From NCBI RefSeq assembly GCF_026427775.1, contig NZ_CP044532.1, forward strand, positions 682,001-746,000: a stretch of 64,000 bases of DNA. The letters are read 5' to 3'. Of the stretch, positions 35,247 to 44,402 are shown in pieces. The DNA is from Arthrobacter sp. CDRTa11 (GTDB taxonomy: Bacteria; Actinomycetota; Actinomycetes; Actinomycetales; Micrococcaceae). How positions within the stretch are numbered: position 1 is the stretch's first letter; the number at the start of each line of letters is the position of its first letter. A program made the position numbers and the translations under genes. The notes under the pieces are model-generated. The model was not told the origin of the DNA, searched no databases, and worked only from the letters and a program-made list of their open reading frames with translations.

Positions 35247-35384
35247 CTAGCGTGTACCGGGGCCCACGGTATGAACCCGCTCCTCGCACTCGCCCACGGC
35301 AAGTACCAGGGCACGGAACCGGCAGAAAAGTTCGACGGCGGCCGGCGGCTTCCCCGCGAGGTACGTGTCGACGTCGTGGGTCAT
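35247..35384 (-). pseudogene. Remnant of a DUF5655-like protein
   Basis: A 45-codon frame starting MTHDVDTYLAGKPPAAVELF and continuing CRFRALVLAVGECEERVHTV before a stop at 35247. This looks like the first third of DUF5655 proteins (start, LAGKPP, LxxRFxxLV, then a VxxxKTRIxF core that is absent here). It lies directly upstream of nadE on the same strand's downstream side. A short genuine peptide is possible, but truncation is likelier. Confidence 0.5.
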
Positions 35385-35407
35385 GGACGTCGTGGGTTCG
35401 TGCCCGG

Positions 35408-36262
35408 TTAGAGGCCGACCCTGGGCTCCTCCGGACCCTCATGCTTCCACCAGGAGTCGAAGATGGTGACGGGTACGGTGCGCTTGTGGCGGGTGCGAAG
35501 GTACTTGCCTTCAATCTTTTCGGCCACGTCGTCCGGTACGTCGCGGCCTTCAAGGTAGTCGTCGATCTGGTCATATGTGAGGCCCAGTTCGTCTTCGTCA
35601 GTGCGGCCGGGCTTGCCGTCCAGAAGGTCAGCAGTGGGAACCTTCTCCCATACACGGGCCGGCGCCCCCAGCTCAGCGAGCAGTTCACGGTTCTGGCGCT
35701 TGTTCAAGCCAAAGAGTGGCAGGATGTCGGCTCCGCCGTCGCCGTACTTCGTGAAGAACCCGGTCACTGACTCGGCGCCGTGGTCCGTGCCGATGACCAG
35801 ATAGTTGTATTCACCGGCCAGGGCATACTGGGCGGTCATGCGCGTGCGGGCTTTGGTGTTGCCCTTATGGAAGTCGGAAATGCCGTTTCCTACGGTCTTC
35901 TCAAACTCGTCCTCGAAGCCGTCCACGGCGGCAGAGATGTTGAACGTCCACTGGGTCTTCGCCTGGATGAAGTCCAAAGCGGCCTGCGCGTCGTCCTCGT
36001 CGTGCTGCACACCGTAAGGCAGCCGCACCGCCACGAAGTTGGCCTCGACGCCTTCGGCCTCCAACTCCTCCACGGCAAGCTGGGCCAGGCGGCCCGCCAA
36101 TGAGGAGTCCAGGCCGCCGGAGATACCCAGGACAAAGCCTTTGGTCTGTGTCGCCTTGAGATAGTCCTTGAGGAAGTTGACGCGTTTGCGCACCTCCCCG
36201 GCGGGGTCGATCCGGGGCTGCACGCCCATTTCTTCAATGATTCTGGCCTGGAGTTCGCGCAT
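35408..36262 (-). CDS. nadE: NH3-dependent NAD+ synthetase
   Basis: Converts nicotinate adenine dinucleotide, ammonia and ATP to NAD+. The 284-residue product from ATG 36262 begins [20 protein letters not shown], the standard start of the bacterial homodimeric enzyme. It shows the ATP pyrophosphatase loop [57 protein letters not shown] and a C-terminal [16 protein letters not shown]. There is no glutaminase domain. A nine-residue upstream extension is possible but not family-like. Confidence 0.96.
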   Translation of the reverse strand: MRELQARIIEEMGVQPRIDPAGEVRKRVNFLKDYLKATQTKGFVLGISGGLDSSLAGRLAQLAVEELEAEGVEANFVAVRLPYGVQHDEDDAQAALDFIQAKTQWTFNISAAVDGFEDEFEKTVGNGISDFHKGNTKARTRMTAQYALAGEYNYLVIGTDHGAESVTGFFTKYGDGGADILPLFGLNKRQNRELLAELGAPARVWEKVPTADLLDGKPGRTDEDELGLTYDQIDDYLEGRDVPDDVAEKIEGKYLRTRHKRTVPVTIFDSWWKHEGPEEPRVGL

Positions 36263-36424
36263 GTGACCCAGCCTAGCCAGCACTGTCAATACGGCTCAAC
36301 TGTGTCCTCTGTGACCACGCGGGCTTGATGCACGAGAACCATCCAGCGGTGAGGCGGGCCGCCGTCGGCGGTCCTGGATCTGGCGCCGCAATCCCTGTCC
36401 GTGCCAACCACTAAACTGGAGACC

Positions 36425-36997
36425 ATGACTCCCCCTCTTGACGCCACTGCCGCACGCGCCCGCCTCCTTGAACTGATCAAGGAGCTCGCCGTCGTCCGCG
36501 GCAAGGTAATCCTTTCCAGCGGAGCGGAGGCCGACTACTACATCGACCTGCGCCGCATCACCCTCCACCACGAGGCCTCCAAGCTGGTGGGCCAGGTCAT
36601 GCTGGCACTGGCGGACGACGCCGGCATCGACTTTGAGTGCGCCGGCGGGCTCACCATGGGTGCCGATCCCGTGGGTACCGCCGTTATGCACGCCGCGGTG
36701 GACGCCGGGCGGAAGGTAGACGCATTTGTGGTCCGCAAGGCGCAGAAGTCCTACGGCATGGGCCGCCAAGTTGAGGGCCCGCCAGTTGAGGGCCGGAACG
36801 TGCTGGTGCTGGAGGACACGTCCACTACCGGAGGCTCGGCGCTCACCGCAGTTGAGGGCGTCCGCAAGGCCGGCGGCAACGTGGTGGCCGTGGCCGTCAT
36901 CGTGGACCGGGACACCGGTGCCAAGGAAAAGATCGAGGCCGAGACCGGTGTGCCGTACCTGTTCGCCTTCGGCAAGGACGAGCTGGGACTCTCCTAA
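36425..36997 (+). CDS. pyrE: Orotate phosphoribosyltransferase
   Basis: Forms orotidine 5'-phosphate from orotate and PRPP in pyrimidine synthesis. The 190-residue protein from ATG 36425 (CTGGAG upstream) shows GKVILSSGAEADYYIDLRRI, AGGLTMGADPVGTAVMHAA, FVVRKAQKSYGMGRQVEGPP (catalytic loop) and the PRPP-binding VLVLEDTSTTGGSALTAVEG. Length and motifs are those of stand-alone PyrE. The gene stands alone. Confidence 0.96.
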   Translation: MTPPLDATAARARLLELIKELAVVRGKVILSSGAEADYYIDLRRITLHHEASKLVGQVMLALADDAGIDFECAGGLTMGADPVGTAVMHAAVDAGRKVDAFVVRKAQKSYGMGRQVEGPPVEGRNVLVLEDTSTTGGSALTAVEGVRKAGGNVVAVAVIVDRDTGAKEKIEAETGVPYLFAFGKDELGLS

Positions 36998-37124
36998 CAG
37001 CTGGAGCCAGGGGAGCGTGGGACTGGACGGGTCAGCCCGCTGACCTGCACGGCTGGACTCATACTTGAGGGTGCCCTACTATTTGCCCTAACCCACTTCA
37101 GGATCCCTTTGGAGAACGTGCACT

Positions 37125-37883
37125 ATGCTCCCGCCAGAACAGCCTTTGAACACCACCGAGCAAGTCCAGAATCTCATCCTGGACAGCGCGGACTTCGAAG
37201 CGTTCCTCAATGAACTGGCCAGGTTCTCGGCCCACCAGATGGCCGGCGACGGCGACGACGCCTTGTGCGGAATCACCCTGCTTCGCGATCGCAAGGCAGC
37301 CACGATCGGCTGGAGCAGCGACTCTGCGCGGGAAGTGGATGAAATCCAGTACTCGCTCTCGCAAGGACCTTGCCTCACTGCCGCCGAGGAAGAACGTGAA
37401 GTCCACGTGCCGGACCTGTTCGAGGAGGACCGCTGGGGCCCGGACTACGCCAACGCGGTGGCGTCCCACGGACTGCGTTCAGTCCTGTCCCTGCCGTTCA
37501 ACCTGCAGGGCGAAGCAAGGGCCGCCCTGAACCTCTATTCGGACGTGCCGAATAAGTTCGATGAACGCGCGGCCGCCCGGGCCAGGGGCTACACGCGGGA
37601 AATCTCACAGGCGCTGCGGCTGGCTGTCCGGTTTTCACTGCACACAGACAGCGCCACCAACCTCCGGGCCACCCTGGAGTCCAGGACAATCATCGACATC
37701 GCCGTGGGCATTGTGATGGCACAGAACCGTTGCAGCCAGGACGCAGCGGTCCGGATCCTTACGGACGCCTCCAGCAACAGCAACACCAAGATCCGCGACA
37801 TTGCCAAGTCTCTGGTTGAATCCGTCGGCGGGACGGGCACCCGCACGCACTATCAGGAGCCGGACCAGGCCCAGGCCGGCTAG
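37125..37883 (+). CDS. GAF and ANTAR domain protein
   Basis: A 252-residue sensor-regulator. The GAF domain spans about residues 20-165 (FLNELARFSAHQMAGDGDD, SLSQGPCLTAAEEEREVHVP, LRSVLSLPFNLQGEARAALN). The RNA-binding ANTAR domain spans about residues 175-235 (LRATLESRTIIDIAVGIVMA, NRCSQDAAVRILTDASSNSN, IAKSLVESV). ANTAR proteins bind two-hexaloop RNA structures to block transcription termination. The target is not visible here. A hairpin follows the gene. Confidence 0.93.
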   Translation: MLPPEQPLNTTEQVQNLILDSADFEAFLNELARFSAHQMAGDGDDALCGITLLRDRKAATIGWSSDSAREVDEIQYSLSQGPCLTAAEEEREVHVPDLFEEDRWGPDYANAVASHGLRSVLSLPFNLQGEARAALNLYSDVPNKFDERAAARARGYTREISQALRLAVRFSLHTDSATNLRATLESRTIIDIAVGIVMAQNRCSQDAAVRILTDASSNSNTKIRDIAKSLVESVGGTGTRTHYQEPDQAQAG

Positions 37884-37903
37884 GTTCCAGGCGCTTGGAA
37901 CCT
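37882..37903 (+). terminator. Hairpin after the GAF-ANTAR gene
   Basis: AGGTTCCA (37882-37889) pairs with TGGAACCT (37896-37903) across a 6-base loop. It starts at the stop codon of the GAF-ANTAR gene. Without a T-tract, its role as terminator is uncertain. Confidence 0.45.
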
Positions 37904-38006
37904 GCACTGAACACTTCGCAGGACGGTGGCTTGTGCGGAACTGCGTGGAAGGATACGCTAGCCGAGGTTGAGCCGTCGGCCATAGACCCCTTCTTTTGGA
38001 GTACCT

Positions 38007-38609
38007 ATGGACCGCAGACTTTATGCCCACGTTAAGCTGGACGTCGCCGCCGATGTCGTGAGGATCGATGTCCGGGGCAGCCTCAATGAGCAATCCCGCC
38101 CATCCCTTGTCCACGTTATCCTCCGCGTCAGGCGCACGGGGATCAGATCCCATATCCGGGTTGACCTCTCCCGTGCCGCGATTGTTGAATCATCAGCGCT
38201 GGCAGGTCTGCGCAATGACCTTAACGCCATCGACGGTGCCACCTGTCCGGGCGGCAACGGAGCGGGCGTCTCCCTTGAACTGACGGCCTCGTCCGAGGAG
38301 AGTTCCTCGGGCCCCCGCCTTGGAGAGCGGCCGCTGGACATCGCCGGTGGACTGACCGATGTCTTTGCTGCCCAGCATGTCGAAGAGGAACCGGAAGGCT
38401 TGGGAGCGTTGGGCGCCCGTTCGTTGACGGAGTATTCTGACGACGAACTCCTGGCCGCCAGCGACTCGATCTTTTCGCTTCTGGACACCCCCGAGGCATT
38501 CGCCGGATCCGATCTCCTGGCCCGCTATAACGACATCGGCGAGGAGATTTCACGGCGGGACTCCACCGATGCTGCTTTCAAACCCGCAGCGGGGGAAGCT
38601 GCCAGCTGA
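38007..38609 (+). CDS. STAS-like hypothetical protein
   Basis: A 200-residue protein of uncertain function. Its first 100 residues look like a STAS (anti-anti-sigma) fold: HVKLDVAADVVRIDVRGSLN, IRSHIRVDLSRAAIVESSAL and AGLRNDLNAID, though the canonical phosphorylated Ser motif is not clear (VESSALAGL fits best). The acidic second half (SLTEYSDDELLAASDSIFSL) lacks a known domain. GGAGTACCT precedes the ATG. Placement after a GAF-ANTAR gene suggests a regulatory unit. Confidence 0.7.
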   Translation: MDRRLYAHVKLDVAADVVRIDVRGSLNEQSRPSLVHVILRVRRTGIRSHIRVDLSRAAIVESSALAGLRNDLNAIDGATCPGGNGAGVSLELTASSEESSSGPRLGERPLDIAGGLTDVFAAQHVEEEPEGLGALGARSLTEYSDDELLAASDSIFSLLDTPEAFAGSDLLARYNDIGEEISRRDSTDAAFKPAAGEAAS

Positions 38610-38679
38610 GCCCGGTTCCCGCTGACGCCGGCAAGCGCACAGTTGCAGTGGGGGCTCCCGCTGTGACTACGGTAGAGAT

Positions 38680-39720
38680 GTGCCGCTACAGGGGGAATCT
38701 GAGCAACACGAACAGCCAGGGGCTGCCGGAGCCCGGCTGCTCGCGGATGCCGCTGCCCTCAGGACGTTCTCGCGGCGGAGCTTCTTCATAGGAGCAGGGG
38801 CATCATCGGTGCTTGCCGCGGACATGCTGCTGACCCGGCGGGTCCAGGCAGAGCGCAGGGTCAACAGGATTCTCACGGTGCCTGATGACTTCGCCGACGC
38901 CTACTACCCTGATGCCAGCTGGTTCCTTTTCCCAGGCTACAAAACCAGCTGGGAGGAAGCCCAGTGGATCCTGAACTCCCTCCGGGGTGCCTTGAACAAG
39001 CGGGCCCAGCTGGCCGCCGTCGGCTATTCCAATCAGGGCCTGGACATTGACGAGCTGGTCATTGCGGTCATCGAGCATGTCCGGGCGCGAAAGCTCACCA
39101 AGCTGTTCTTCTACGGGCACAGCTTCGGCGGGATGGTGGCCACCCAGGTGGCTGCCCGGCTACGGGAACTTCACGGCGTGGAAGTGGCGTTCATCCTGCT
39201 CGATTCCACGCCCTACAGCAAGCATGATGTCCTGGACCAGAGCTGGTTCGACGGCGTGGTGTTCCTCTACGAGCGCGGATTCCGCGTCCCGTCGGTGCTC
39301 CGCGGCGGCTACGAACTGGGGGAGCGCGTCATCCACAAGGACGAACGGACGTGGCGCCAGATCCTGGACCAGACCATGGAGCAGCTGTCACCGATCGCTC
39401 CCTCCAGCGTCCTTGTCCAGTCCGAGTCGGCGTACATCTACCACTTTGACGGAATGCGGTTCGCGGACAAGCTTGGTGGCACGCGGATGGCATTCATCGG
39501 GAATCCGGCGGACCGGACAGTGCGGTACCAGACCGCTCTGGAAGCCTGGAACGTGGCCTACCGCGCCAACATGGTGTCCACCGAGCAGCAGACGGACGGT
39601 GCACGGCCGGCGCATGCCAGCCCGGGATGGAATCCCACGATTTACCGGCCCATCCTGGAGCGGCTCCTGAACGAGCTTTTCCCCCTCCCCCGTGGAGGAT
39701 CCAGGGTGACGGTCTTCTAG
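38680..39720 (+). CDS. Secreted or membrane-anchored alpha/beta hydrolase (Tat-type signal)
   Basis: A 346-residue protein from GTG 38680. An unusually long N-terminus holds a twin-arginine-like motif FSRRSFFIGAGASSVLAADM near residues 30-50. The hydrolase core has the nucleophile elbow LFFYGHSFGGMVATQVAARL with Ser in GHSFG and VAFILLDSTPYSKHD. The acid/His pair is less clear, and the product may be an esterase-like protein of unknown substrate. Its stop overlaps that of the convergent HAD gene. Confidence 0.83.
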   Translation: MPLQGESEQHEQPGAAGARLLADAAALRTFSRRSFFIGAGASSVLAADMLLTRRVQAERRVNRILTVPDDFADAYYPDASWFLFPGYKTSWEEAQWILNSLRGALNKRAQLAAVGYSNQGLDIDELVIAVIEHVRARKLTKLFFYGHSFGGMVATQVAARLRELHGVEVAFILLDSTPYSKHDVLDQSWFDGVVFLYERGFRVPSVLRGGYELGERVIHKDERTWRQILDQTMEQLSPIAPSSVLVQSESAYIYHFDGMRFADKLGGTRMAFIGNPADRTVRYQTALEAWNVAYRANMVSTEQQTDGARPAHASPGWNPTIYRPILERLLNELFPLPRGGSRVTVF

Positions 39721-40547
39721 ATCTGGTCCTTCAGGTCGGCCACCGAGGTGAGCACCTGGTTGGGCCGGAAGGGGTACGACGCGATGTCATCGCGCTGGGT
39801 GATTCCGGTCAGCACCAGGACAGTGTGCAGGCCGGCTTCCATGCCGGCAATGATGTCCGTGTCCATCCGGTCCCCGATCATGGCAGTGGTTTCGGAGTGT
39901 GCATCAATCTGGTTCATCGCGGACCTGAACATCATGGGATTCGGCTTGCCCACAATGTAGGGTTCCCGGCCGGTTGCCTTGGTGATCAGAGCGGCGATGG
40001 CGCCCGTCGCGGGCATGGGGCCGTCCTTCGACGGGCCCGTGGCGTCGGGGTTGGTGGCGATAAAGCGGGCGCCGGCCAGGATGAGGCGAATGGCCATGGT
40101 GATCGCCTCAAACGAATACGTGCGGGTTTCGCCCAGCACCACAAAGTCCGGGTCCTGGTCCGTGAGGATGAAGCCCGCCTCATGCAGCGCCGTCGTCAGC
40201 CCGGCTTCGCCAATGGTGTAGGCGCGGTTGCCGGAACCTGAGCCCAGCACCTGGTTCTTGAGGAACTGGGCGGTGGCCAGGGCGGAGGTCCAGATGTTTT
40301 CCTCGGGAACCTCCAAACCGGAGGCGCGGAGCCGTGCGGCCAGGTCGCGGGGGGTGAAGATGGAGTTGTTCGTCAGCACCAGGAAGCGCCGGGAAGTATC
40401 CACCCAGCGCTGGATCAGTTCAGCTGCGCCCGGGACCGCCTGGTTTTCGTGGACCAGGACGCCGTCCATGTCCGTCAGCCAGCACTCAATTTCCCGGCCG
40501 CTTCGGTAGATGGTTGACGATTCGCTGACCTGGTCCGCTTTTGCCAT
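39717..40547 (-). CDS. HAD-IIA family phosphatase (NagD-like)
   Basis: A 276-residue phosphatase from ATG 40547, which has GGAGGA nine bases upstream. Motifs: CWLTDMDGVLVHENQAVPGA (motif I, nucleophile Asp, with NagD-type DMDGVL), RFLVLTNNSIFTPRDLAARL (motif II, TNNS), YIVGKPNPMMFRSAM (motif III Lys) and TAMIGDRMDTDIIAGMEAGL (motif IV). The NagD cap lies between motifs II and III. The substrate is probably a nucleotide or sugar phosphate. Confidence 0.94.
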   Translation of the reverse strand: MAKADQVSESSTIYRSGREIECWLTDMDGVLVHENQAVPGAAELIQRWVDTSRRFLVLTNNSIFTPRDLAARLRASGLEVPEENIWTSALATAQFLKNQVLGSGSGNRAYTIGEAGLTTALHEAGFILTDQDPDFVVLGETRTYSFEAITMAIRLILAGARFIATNPDATGPSKDGPMPATGAIAALITKATGREPYIVGKPNPMMFRSAMNQIDAHSETTAMIGDRMDTDIIAGMEAGLHTVLVLTGITQRDDIASYPFRPNQVLTSVADLKDQI

Positions 40548-40862
40548 GTTGTTATCCTCCAACGCTGATGTGCCGGTTGCGGATCCCAGTCTGTCATCCT
40601 TCACCGGCGGCACCATCCGCGGCCCGAAGAATGACGGCCGGTCAGCCGGCAACTCTTCCAGCCCGCAACTCTTCCGCAGCGTCTTCCATCAGCGCGTCTT
40701 CCATTAGGCTCATACGTGGCACTACTGTGCCAAGTGCTGCGGCTCGGGGGATGTCCGCAGCAATTGATTGTGCCGGCCCGCGCCGGCAGGCCCCCGACGC
40801 CGGACATCACATGGCATCCCGGGAACCTCAGGATGCCCACAAGCACCTGAAAGGGTCTGCCA
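40548..40862. other. Divergent intergenic region with hairpin
   Basis: A 315-bp spacer between the HAD phosphatase and the proline-rich membrane protein. It holds TGGCAC-TACT-GTGCCA (40717-40732), a perfect 6-bp dyad, and TGCCGG/CCGGCA (40771-40788). No convincing open frame was seen; both genes' promoters should lie here. Confidence 0.5.
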
Positions 40863-42008
40863 ATGACCAACCAGTACAACGCCCCGCCGCCCCCGCCCCA
40901 GGGGCCGGATGGCCACCAGAACGGCTATCCGAACCCGCCGTATCAGCCTGCGCCTGACCAAACGGCGCCCTACCAAAACCAGCCTGACCAAACGGCCCCG
41001 TACCAAACCGCGCCGTACCAGACTGTGCCGTACCCGCCGGCGCCGAACCAAGCCGGCCCGTACCCGCCGGCGCCGAACCAAGCCGGCCCGTACCCGCCGG
41101 CGCCGGACCAGACCGGTCCCTACCAGCCGGGACCGAACCCCTCTGAACCTGGCAGCGGCAACAAAACCCTGTTCATCGTTCTGGGCGTCGTAGCAGCAGC
41201 TGTCATCGCGGCCCTGGTGGCCGTATTCATTTGGGTCATCCCGGCGTTCAGCAACCAGGGAGGGGAAACTCCGGATCCTGTAGCGGCCTCGGCCGAGGCA
41301 ACGGATGATGCAGACGCAAAGAACTCGGCAGAACCTTCCGCCGATCCCAGCCCCACAGCATCGTCGGCGGACATGCCGGCCGGCGCTATTCCGCTGCCCC
41401 CGGGCTGGGACACCCTGCAGGGACCCACTGACATCCCGGCCGACGGCGACCCGCTGTTCCGCAAGTTCGTCACCGGTGAATCCTCCTTCCAGTACCTTGC
41501 TTCCTGGACCCAGGACGAAACGTTCGGAATCACCACAGACCCCGTCTCGGGCGTAACCATGCAGCAAAAGGCGCAAGGCACCGAGGAACGGGACGGGGAC
41601 GGCATTGCCCTTGCGTTCGCGTTTTTCGCGGAAGCGGAGGAAGGCAAGTACGGCAAGGAGCCGGCCAAGGTCCAGGCGGGCATCCAGGAAATTGAGGCAA
41701 AGTTCAAGGCCATGCCCGCCGCAGAGTTGCCCCAGCACCTTGTGGGACACAAGTGCACCAGCAATTTCAAGACCTCGACGCCGGAACTCAGGCAATTCCG
41801 TCGCGCAGTTGCCGTGGTGATTGGCTTCACCTGCACCAATGCCCGGGCGGAAACGATCCAGGCCGTCAACCTTTTCACGGTGACGCCCTGGGGCACGCCG
41901 CAAATGATGGGCATCAGCGGGCACGAAAGCTACTGGGCGGCCAACCCCGGGCTGATGGAGAAGCTGGGCAACTCCTACCGCGCCAATAAGTGGAAGCTGG
42001 CCGGCTGA
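40863..42008 (+). CDS. Proline-rich single-span membrane protein with C-terminal extracellular domain
   Basis: A 381-residue protein. Residues 1-100 are a cytoplasmic Pro/Gln/Tyr-rich tail (repeats of NQAGPYPPAP). A single span, FIVLGVVAAAVIAALVAVF, is followed by an acidic linker (ASAEATDDADAKNSAEPSAD) and an extracellular domain of about 210 residues with paired cysteines (GHKCTSNF, GFTCTNA). The architecture is common in actinobacterial proteins of unknown function. GAAAGGGTCTGCC precedes the ATG. Confidence 0.85.
   Translation: MTNQYNAPPPPPQGPDGHQNGYPNPPYQPAPDQTAPYQNQPDQTAPYQTAPYQTVPYPPAPNQAGPYPPAPNQAGPYPPAPDQTGPYQPGPNPSEPGSGNKTLFIVLGVVAAAVIAALVAVFIWVIPAFSNQGGETPDPVAASAEATDDADAKNSAEPSADPSPTASSADMPAGAIPLPPGWDTLQGPTDIPADGDPLFRKFVTGESSFQYLASWTQDETFGITTDPVSGVTMQQKAQGTEERDGDGIALAFAFFAEAEEGKYGKEPAKVQAGIQEIEAKFKAMPAAELPQHLVGHKCTSNFKTSTPELRQFRRAVAVVIGFTCTNARAETIQAVNLFTVTPWGTPQMMGISGHESYWAANPGLMEKLGNSYRANKWKLAG
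41041..41100 (+). repeat. 30-bp tandem repeat in the proline-rich tail
   Basis: Two identical 30-bp units, each starting CGCCGAACCAAGCC, lie at 41041-41070 and 41071-41100. Partial copies flank them. Each unit encodes ten residues (APNQAGPYPP), so copy number can change in frame. Confidence 0.9.
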
Positions 42009-42013
42009 CACCA

Positions 42014-42051
42014 CCGCGGGTCCCGGCCGGATACCTGGCCGGGACCCGCGG
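42014..42051 (+). terminator. Intrinsic terminator-like hairpin
   Basis: CCGCGGGTCCCGGCC (42014-42028) pairs perfectly with GGCCGGGACCCGCGG (42037-42051) across 8 bases. It lies just after the membrane protein gene and before the methyltransferase gene; there is no T-tract. Confidence 0.72.
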
Positions 42052-42078
42052 CCGGGCAGGCGCAGCTAGAGTTGATGC

Positions 42079-42753
42079 GTGACTGACCACCCCCAGATTC
42101 CAGCCCCGCCCGTGCCAGCGCCCGAGGAGGATGCCGCCCCCAAGGCGGAGGTCGGCGTCGGGCCCTGGGAAGGGGACCTCCCTGCCGGTGACCATTGGGA
42201 CCCGGACCTGCTCGCCGACGGTGACCGGCGAAACGTGGTGGACCAGTACCGCTACTGGAAGCACGACGCCATCGTGGCCGACCTCGATTCCCGGCGCCAC
42301 AACTTCCACATCGCCATCGAGAACTGGCAACACGATCTCAACATCGGCACCGTGGTCCGGACCGCCAACGCGTTCCTCGCCAAGGAAGTCCACATCATCG
42401 GACGACGCCGGTGGAACAGGCGGGGCGCCATGGTCACCGACCGCTACCAGCATGTCCGCCACCACCCCACCGTGGAGGACTTCGTGGCGTGGGCGCAGGG
42501 GGAGGGGCTGGCCATCATTGGCATCGACATCTTCCCGGACTCAGTGCCGCTGGAAACGTACGAACTGCCCAAAGACTGCGTGCTGGTGTTTGGGCAGGAA
42601 GGCCCGGGCCTGACGCCTGAAGTGCATGAGGCGGCGCTGGCCACCCTCTCCATCGAGCAGTTCGGCAGCACCCGCTCCATCAACGCCGCCTCGGCTGCCG
42701 CGATCGCCATGCACGCCTGGGTCCGCCGGCACGTTTTCAACCAGCACGTCTAA
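42079..42753 (+). CDS. SpoU/TrmH-family RNA 2'-O-methyltransferase
   Basis: A 224-residue SPOUT methyltransferase starting at GTG 42079. Motif 1 is DLNIGTVVRTANAFLAKEVH, motif 2 CVLVFGQEGPGLTPEVHE, motif 3 STRSINAASAAAIAMHAWVR; these form the knotted S-adenosylmethionine site. The N-terminal 60 residues are Pro/Asp-rich. The target may be tRNA or rRNA; the family cannot be resolved further. Confidence 0.92.
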   Translation: MTDHPQIPAPPVPAPEEDAAPKAEVGVGPWEGDLPAGDHWDPDLLADGDRRNVVDQYRYWKHDAIVADLDSRRHNFHIAIENWQHDLNIGTVVRTANAFLAKEVHIIGRRRWNRRGAMVTDRYQHVRHHPTVEDFVAWAQGEGLAIIGIDIFPDSVPLETYELPKDCVLVFGQEGPGLTPEVHEAALATLSIEQFGSTRSINAASAAAIAMHAWVRRHVFNQHV

Positions 42754-42934
42754 GCTTCGCGACGGGCCAGGACCGACGGGAAGTAACATCCCGGCGCAAG
42801 AACAGAACCCTGTATTACCAGTTTCCGTGACCCGAAACACGGCCCGGCGGCAGAACTGGCTAGGATGGTTCCTAGCCGACGAGGTTCACTCCAGGGTCAA
42901 GAACCCGCAGACGAAATTCACATGAGGAGTCAGC

Positions 42935-43954
42935 ATGCCCATTGCAACCCCAGAGATCTACTCCGAGATGATCGACCGCGCTAAGACGGGCGGCTTCGCA
43001 TACCCGGCCGTCAACGTCACCTCCTCGCAGACGCTGAACGCGGCCCTCCGCGGTTTCGCCGATGCTGAGTCCGATGGCATCGTCCAGGTTTCCACCGGCG
43101 GCGCCGCCTACTGGTCCGGCGCCTCCACCAAGGACATGGTGGCCGGTTCCCTGGGCTTCGCAGCCTTTGCGCGCGAAGTTGCCAAGAACTACAACGTCAA
43201 CATCGCCCTACACACGGACCACTGCCCCAAGGACAAGCTGGACGGCTTTGTGCTGCCGCTGTTGGCCGCTTCCGAGGCCGAGGTCAAGGCAGGCCGCAAC
43301 CCGCTGTTCAACTCCCACATGTGGGACGGTTCCGCAGAGACCCTGCAGGAGAACCTCCGCATCGCCCGTGAACTGCTGGAGCGCACCGCCGCCGCGAAGA
43401 TCATCCTCGAAGTTGAGATCGGCACCGTCGGTGGCGAGGAAGACGGCGTCGAGAACGCCATCAACGACAAGCTCTACACCACGGTTGAAGATGCCCTGGC
43501 CACCATCGAGGCCCTCGGTGCCGGCGAGAACGGCCGCTACATCACCGCCCTGACCTTCGGCAACGTGCACGGCGTGTACAAGCCGGGCGGCGTGAAGCTG
43601 CGTCCGGAGATCCTGAAGGATATCCAGGCCCAAGTTGGCGCGAAGATCGGCAAGGACAACCCGTTCGACCTCGTCTTCCACGGCGGTTCGGGCTCCTCGG
43701 ACCAGGAAATCGCTGACGCCGTCTCCTACGGAACCATCAAGATGAACATCGACACCGACACGCAGTACGCCTACACGCGTCCGGTGGTTGACCACATGTT
43801 CAAGAACTACGACGGCGTCCTCAAGGTTGACGGCGAAGTGGGCAACAAGAAGCTCTACGATCCGCGCGTCTGGGGCGCCTCGGCCGAAGCCGGCCTGGCT
43901 GCACGTGTGGTGGAGGCAGCCAAGCAGCTCGGCTCCCTCGGCAAGTCGTTCTAG
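42935..43954 (+). CDS. fbaA: Fructose-bisphosphate aldolase, class II
   Basis: Zinc-dependent aldolase of glycolysis and gluconeogenesis. The 339-residue protein has IALHTDHCPKDKLDGFV (zinc His), LEVEIGTVGGEEDGVENA, FGNVHGVYKPGGVKLRPE and FHGGSGSSDQEIADAVSYG, then IDTDTQYAYTRPVVDHM. GAGGAG lies 6 bases before the ATG. The DUF3151 gene follows one base after the stop codon, so the two are coupled. Confidence 0.97.
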   Translation: MPIATPEIYSEMIDRAKTGGFAYPAVNVTSSQTLNAALRGFADAESDGIVQVSTGGAAYWSGASTKDMVAGSLGFAAFAREVAKNYNVNIALHTDHCPKDKLDGFVLPLLAASEAEVKAGRNPLFNSHMWDGSAETLQENLRIARELLERTAAAKIILEVEIGTVGGEEDGVENAINDKLYTTVEDALATIEALGAGENGRYITALTFGNVHGVYKPGGVKLRPEILKDIQAQVGAKIGKDNPFDLVFHGGSGSSDQEIADAVSYGTIKMNIDTDTQYAYTRPVVDHMFKNYDGVLKVDGEVGNKKLYDPRVWGASAEAGLAARVVEAAKQLGSLGKSF

Positions 43955-43955
43955 T

Positions 43956-44378
43956 ATGTCCGACGAGTTCCGCAGGAACCTGATGGGCCCCGAGCCCACC
44001 CTCCTGCCTGCCGAGACCGAGGTCTACGAGCAGCTGGAGGCGGGCCAGGAGGCACTGGATCTGGTGGAAAAGCACCCCACCTCCTCGCTGCTGTGGGCTG
44101 TGCTCGCGGAAGAGGCGTGGGCCGAGGGACGCACCATCGATTCCTACGCCTATTCCCGTGTGGGCTACCACCGCGGCCTGGATTCGCTGCGGCGTAACGG
44201 CTGGCGCGGCGTCGGCCCCATCCCCTGGGAGCACGAGCCCAACCGCGGCTTCCTGCGTGCGCTGTATTCGTTGGGCCGCGCTTCGGCGGCCATCGGCGAA
44301 GCCGAGGAACCGGAACGGATCGAGAAGTTCCTCAACGACTCGGACCCGGCAGCGAAAGCGGCGATCGAAGGCAACTGA
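43956..44378 (+). CDS. DUF3151 protein
   Basis: A 140-residue protein, MSDEFRRNLMGPEPTLLPAE at the start, with WAVLAEEAWAEGRTIDSYAY, SRVGYHRGLDSLRRNGWRG and VPWEHEPNRGF-like (PIPWEHEPNRGFLRALYSLG) segments that define DUF3151. The family is actinobacterial and commonly sits beside fructose-bisphosphate aldolase, as here. It may have a helical TPR-like fold; function is unknown. Confidence 0.92.
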   Translation: MSDEFRRNLMGPEPTLLPAETEVYEQLEAGQEALDLVEKHPTSSLLWAVLAEEAWAEGRTIDSYAYSRVGYHRGLDSLRRNGWRGVGPIPWEHEPNRGFLRALYSLGRASAAIGEAEEPERIEKFLNDSDPAAKAAIEGN

Positions 44379-44402
44379 ACGAAGTTAAAAGCACGTTAAA
44401 GC

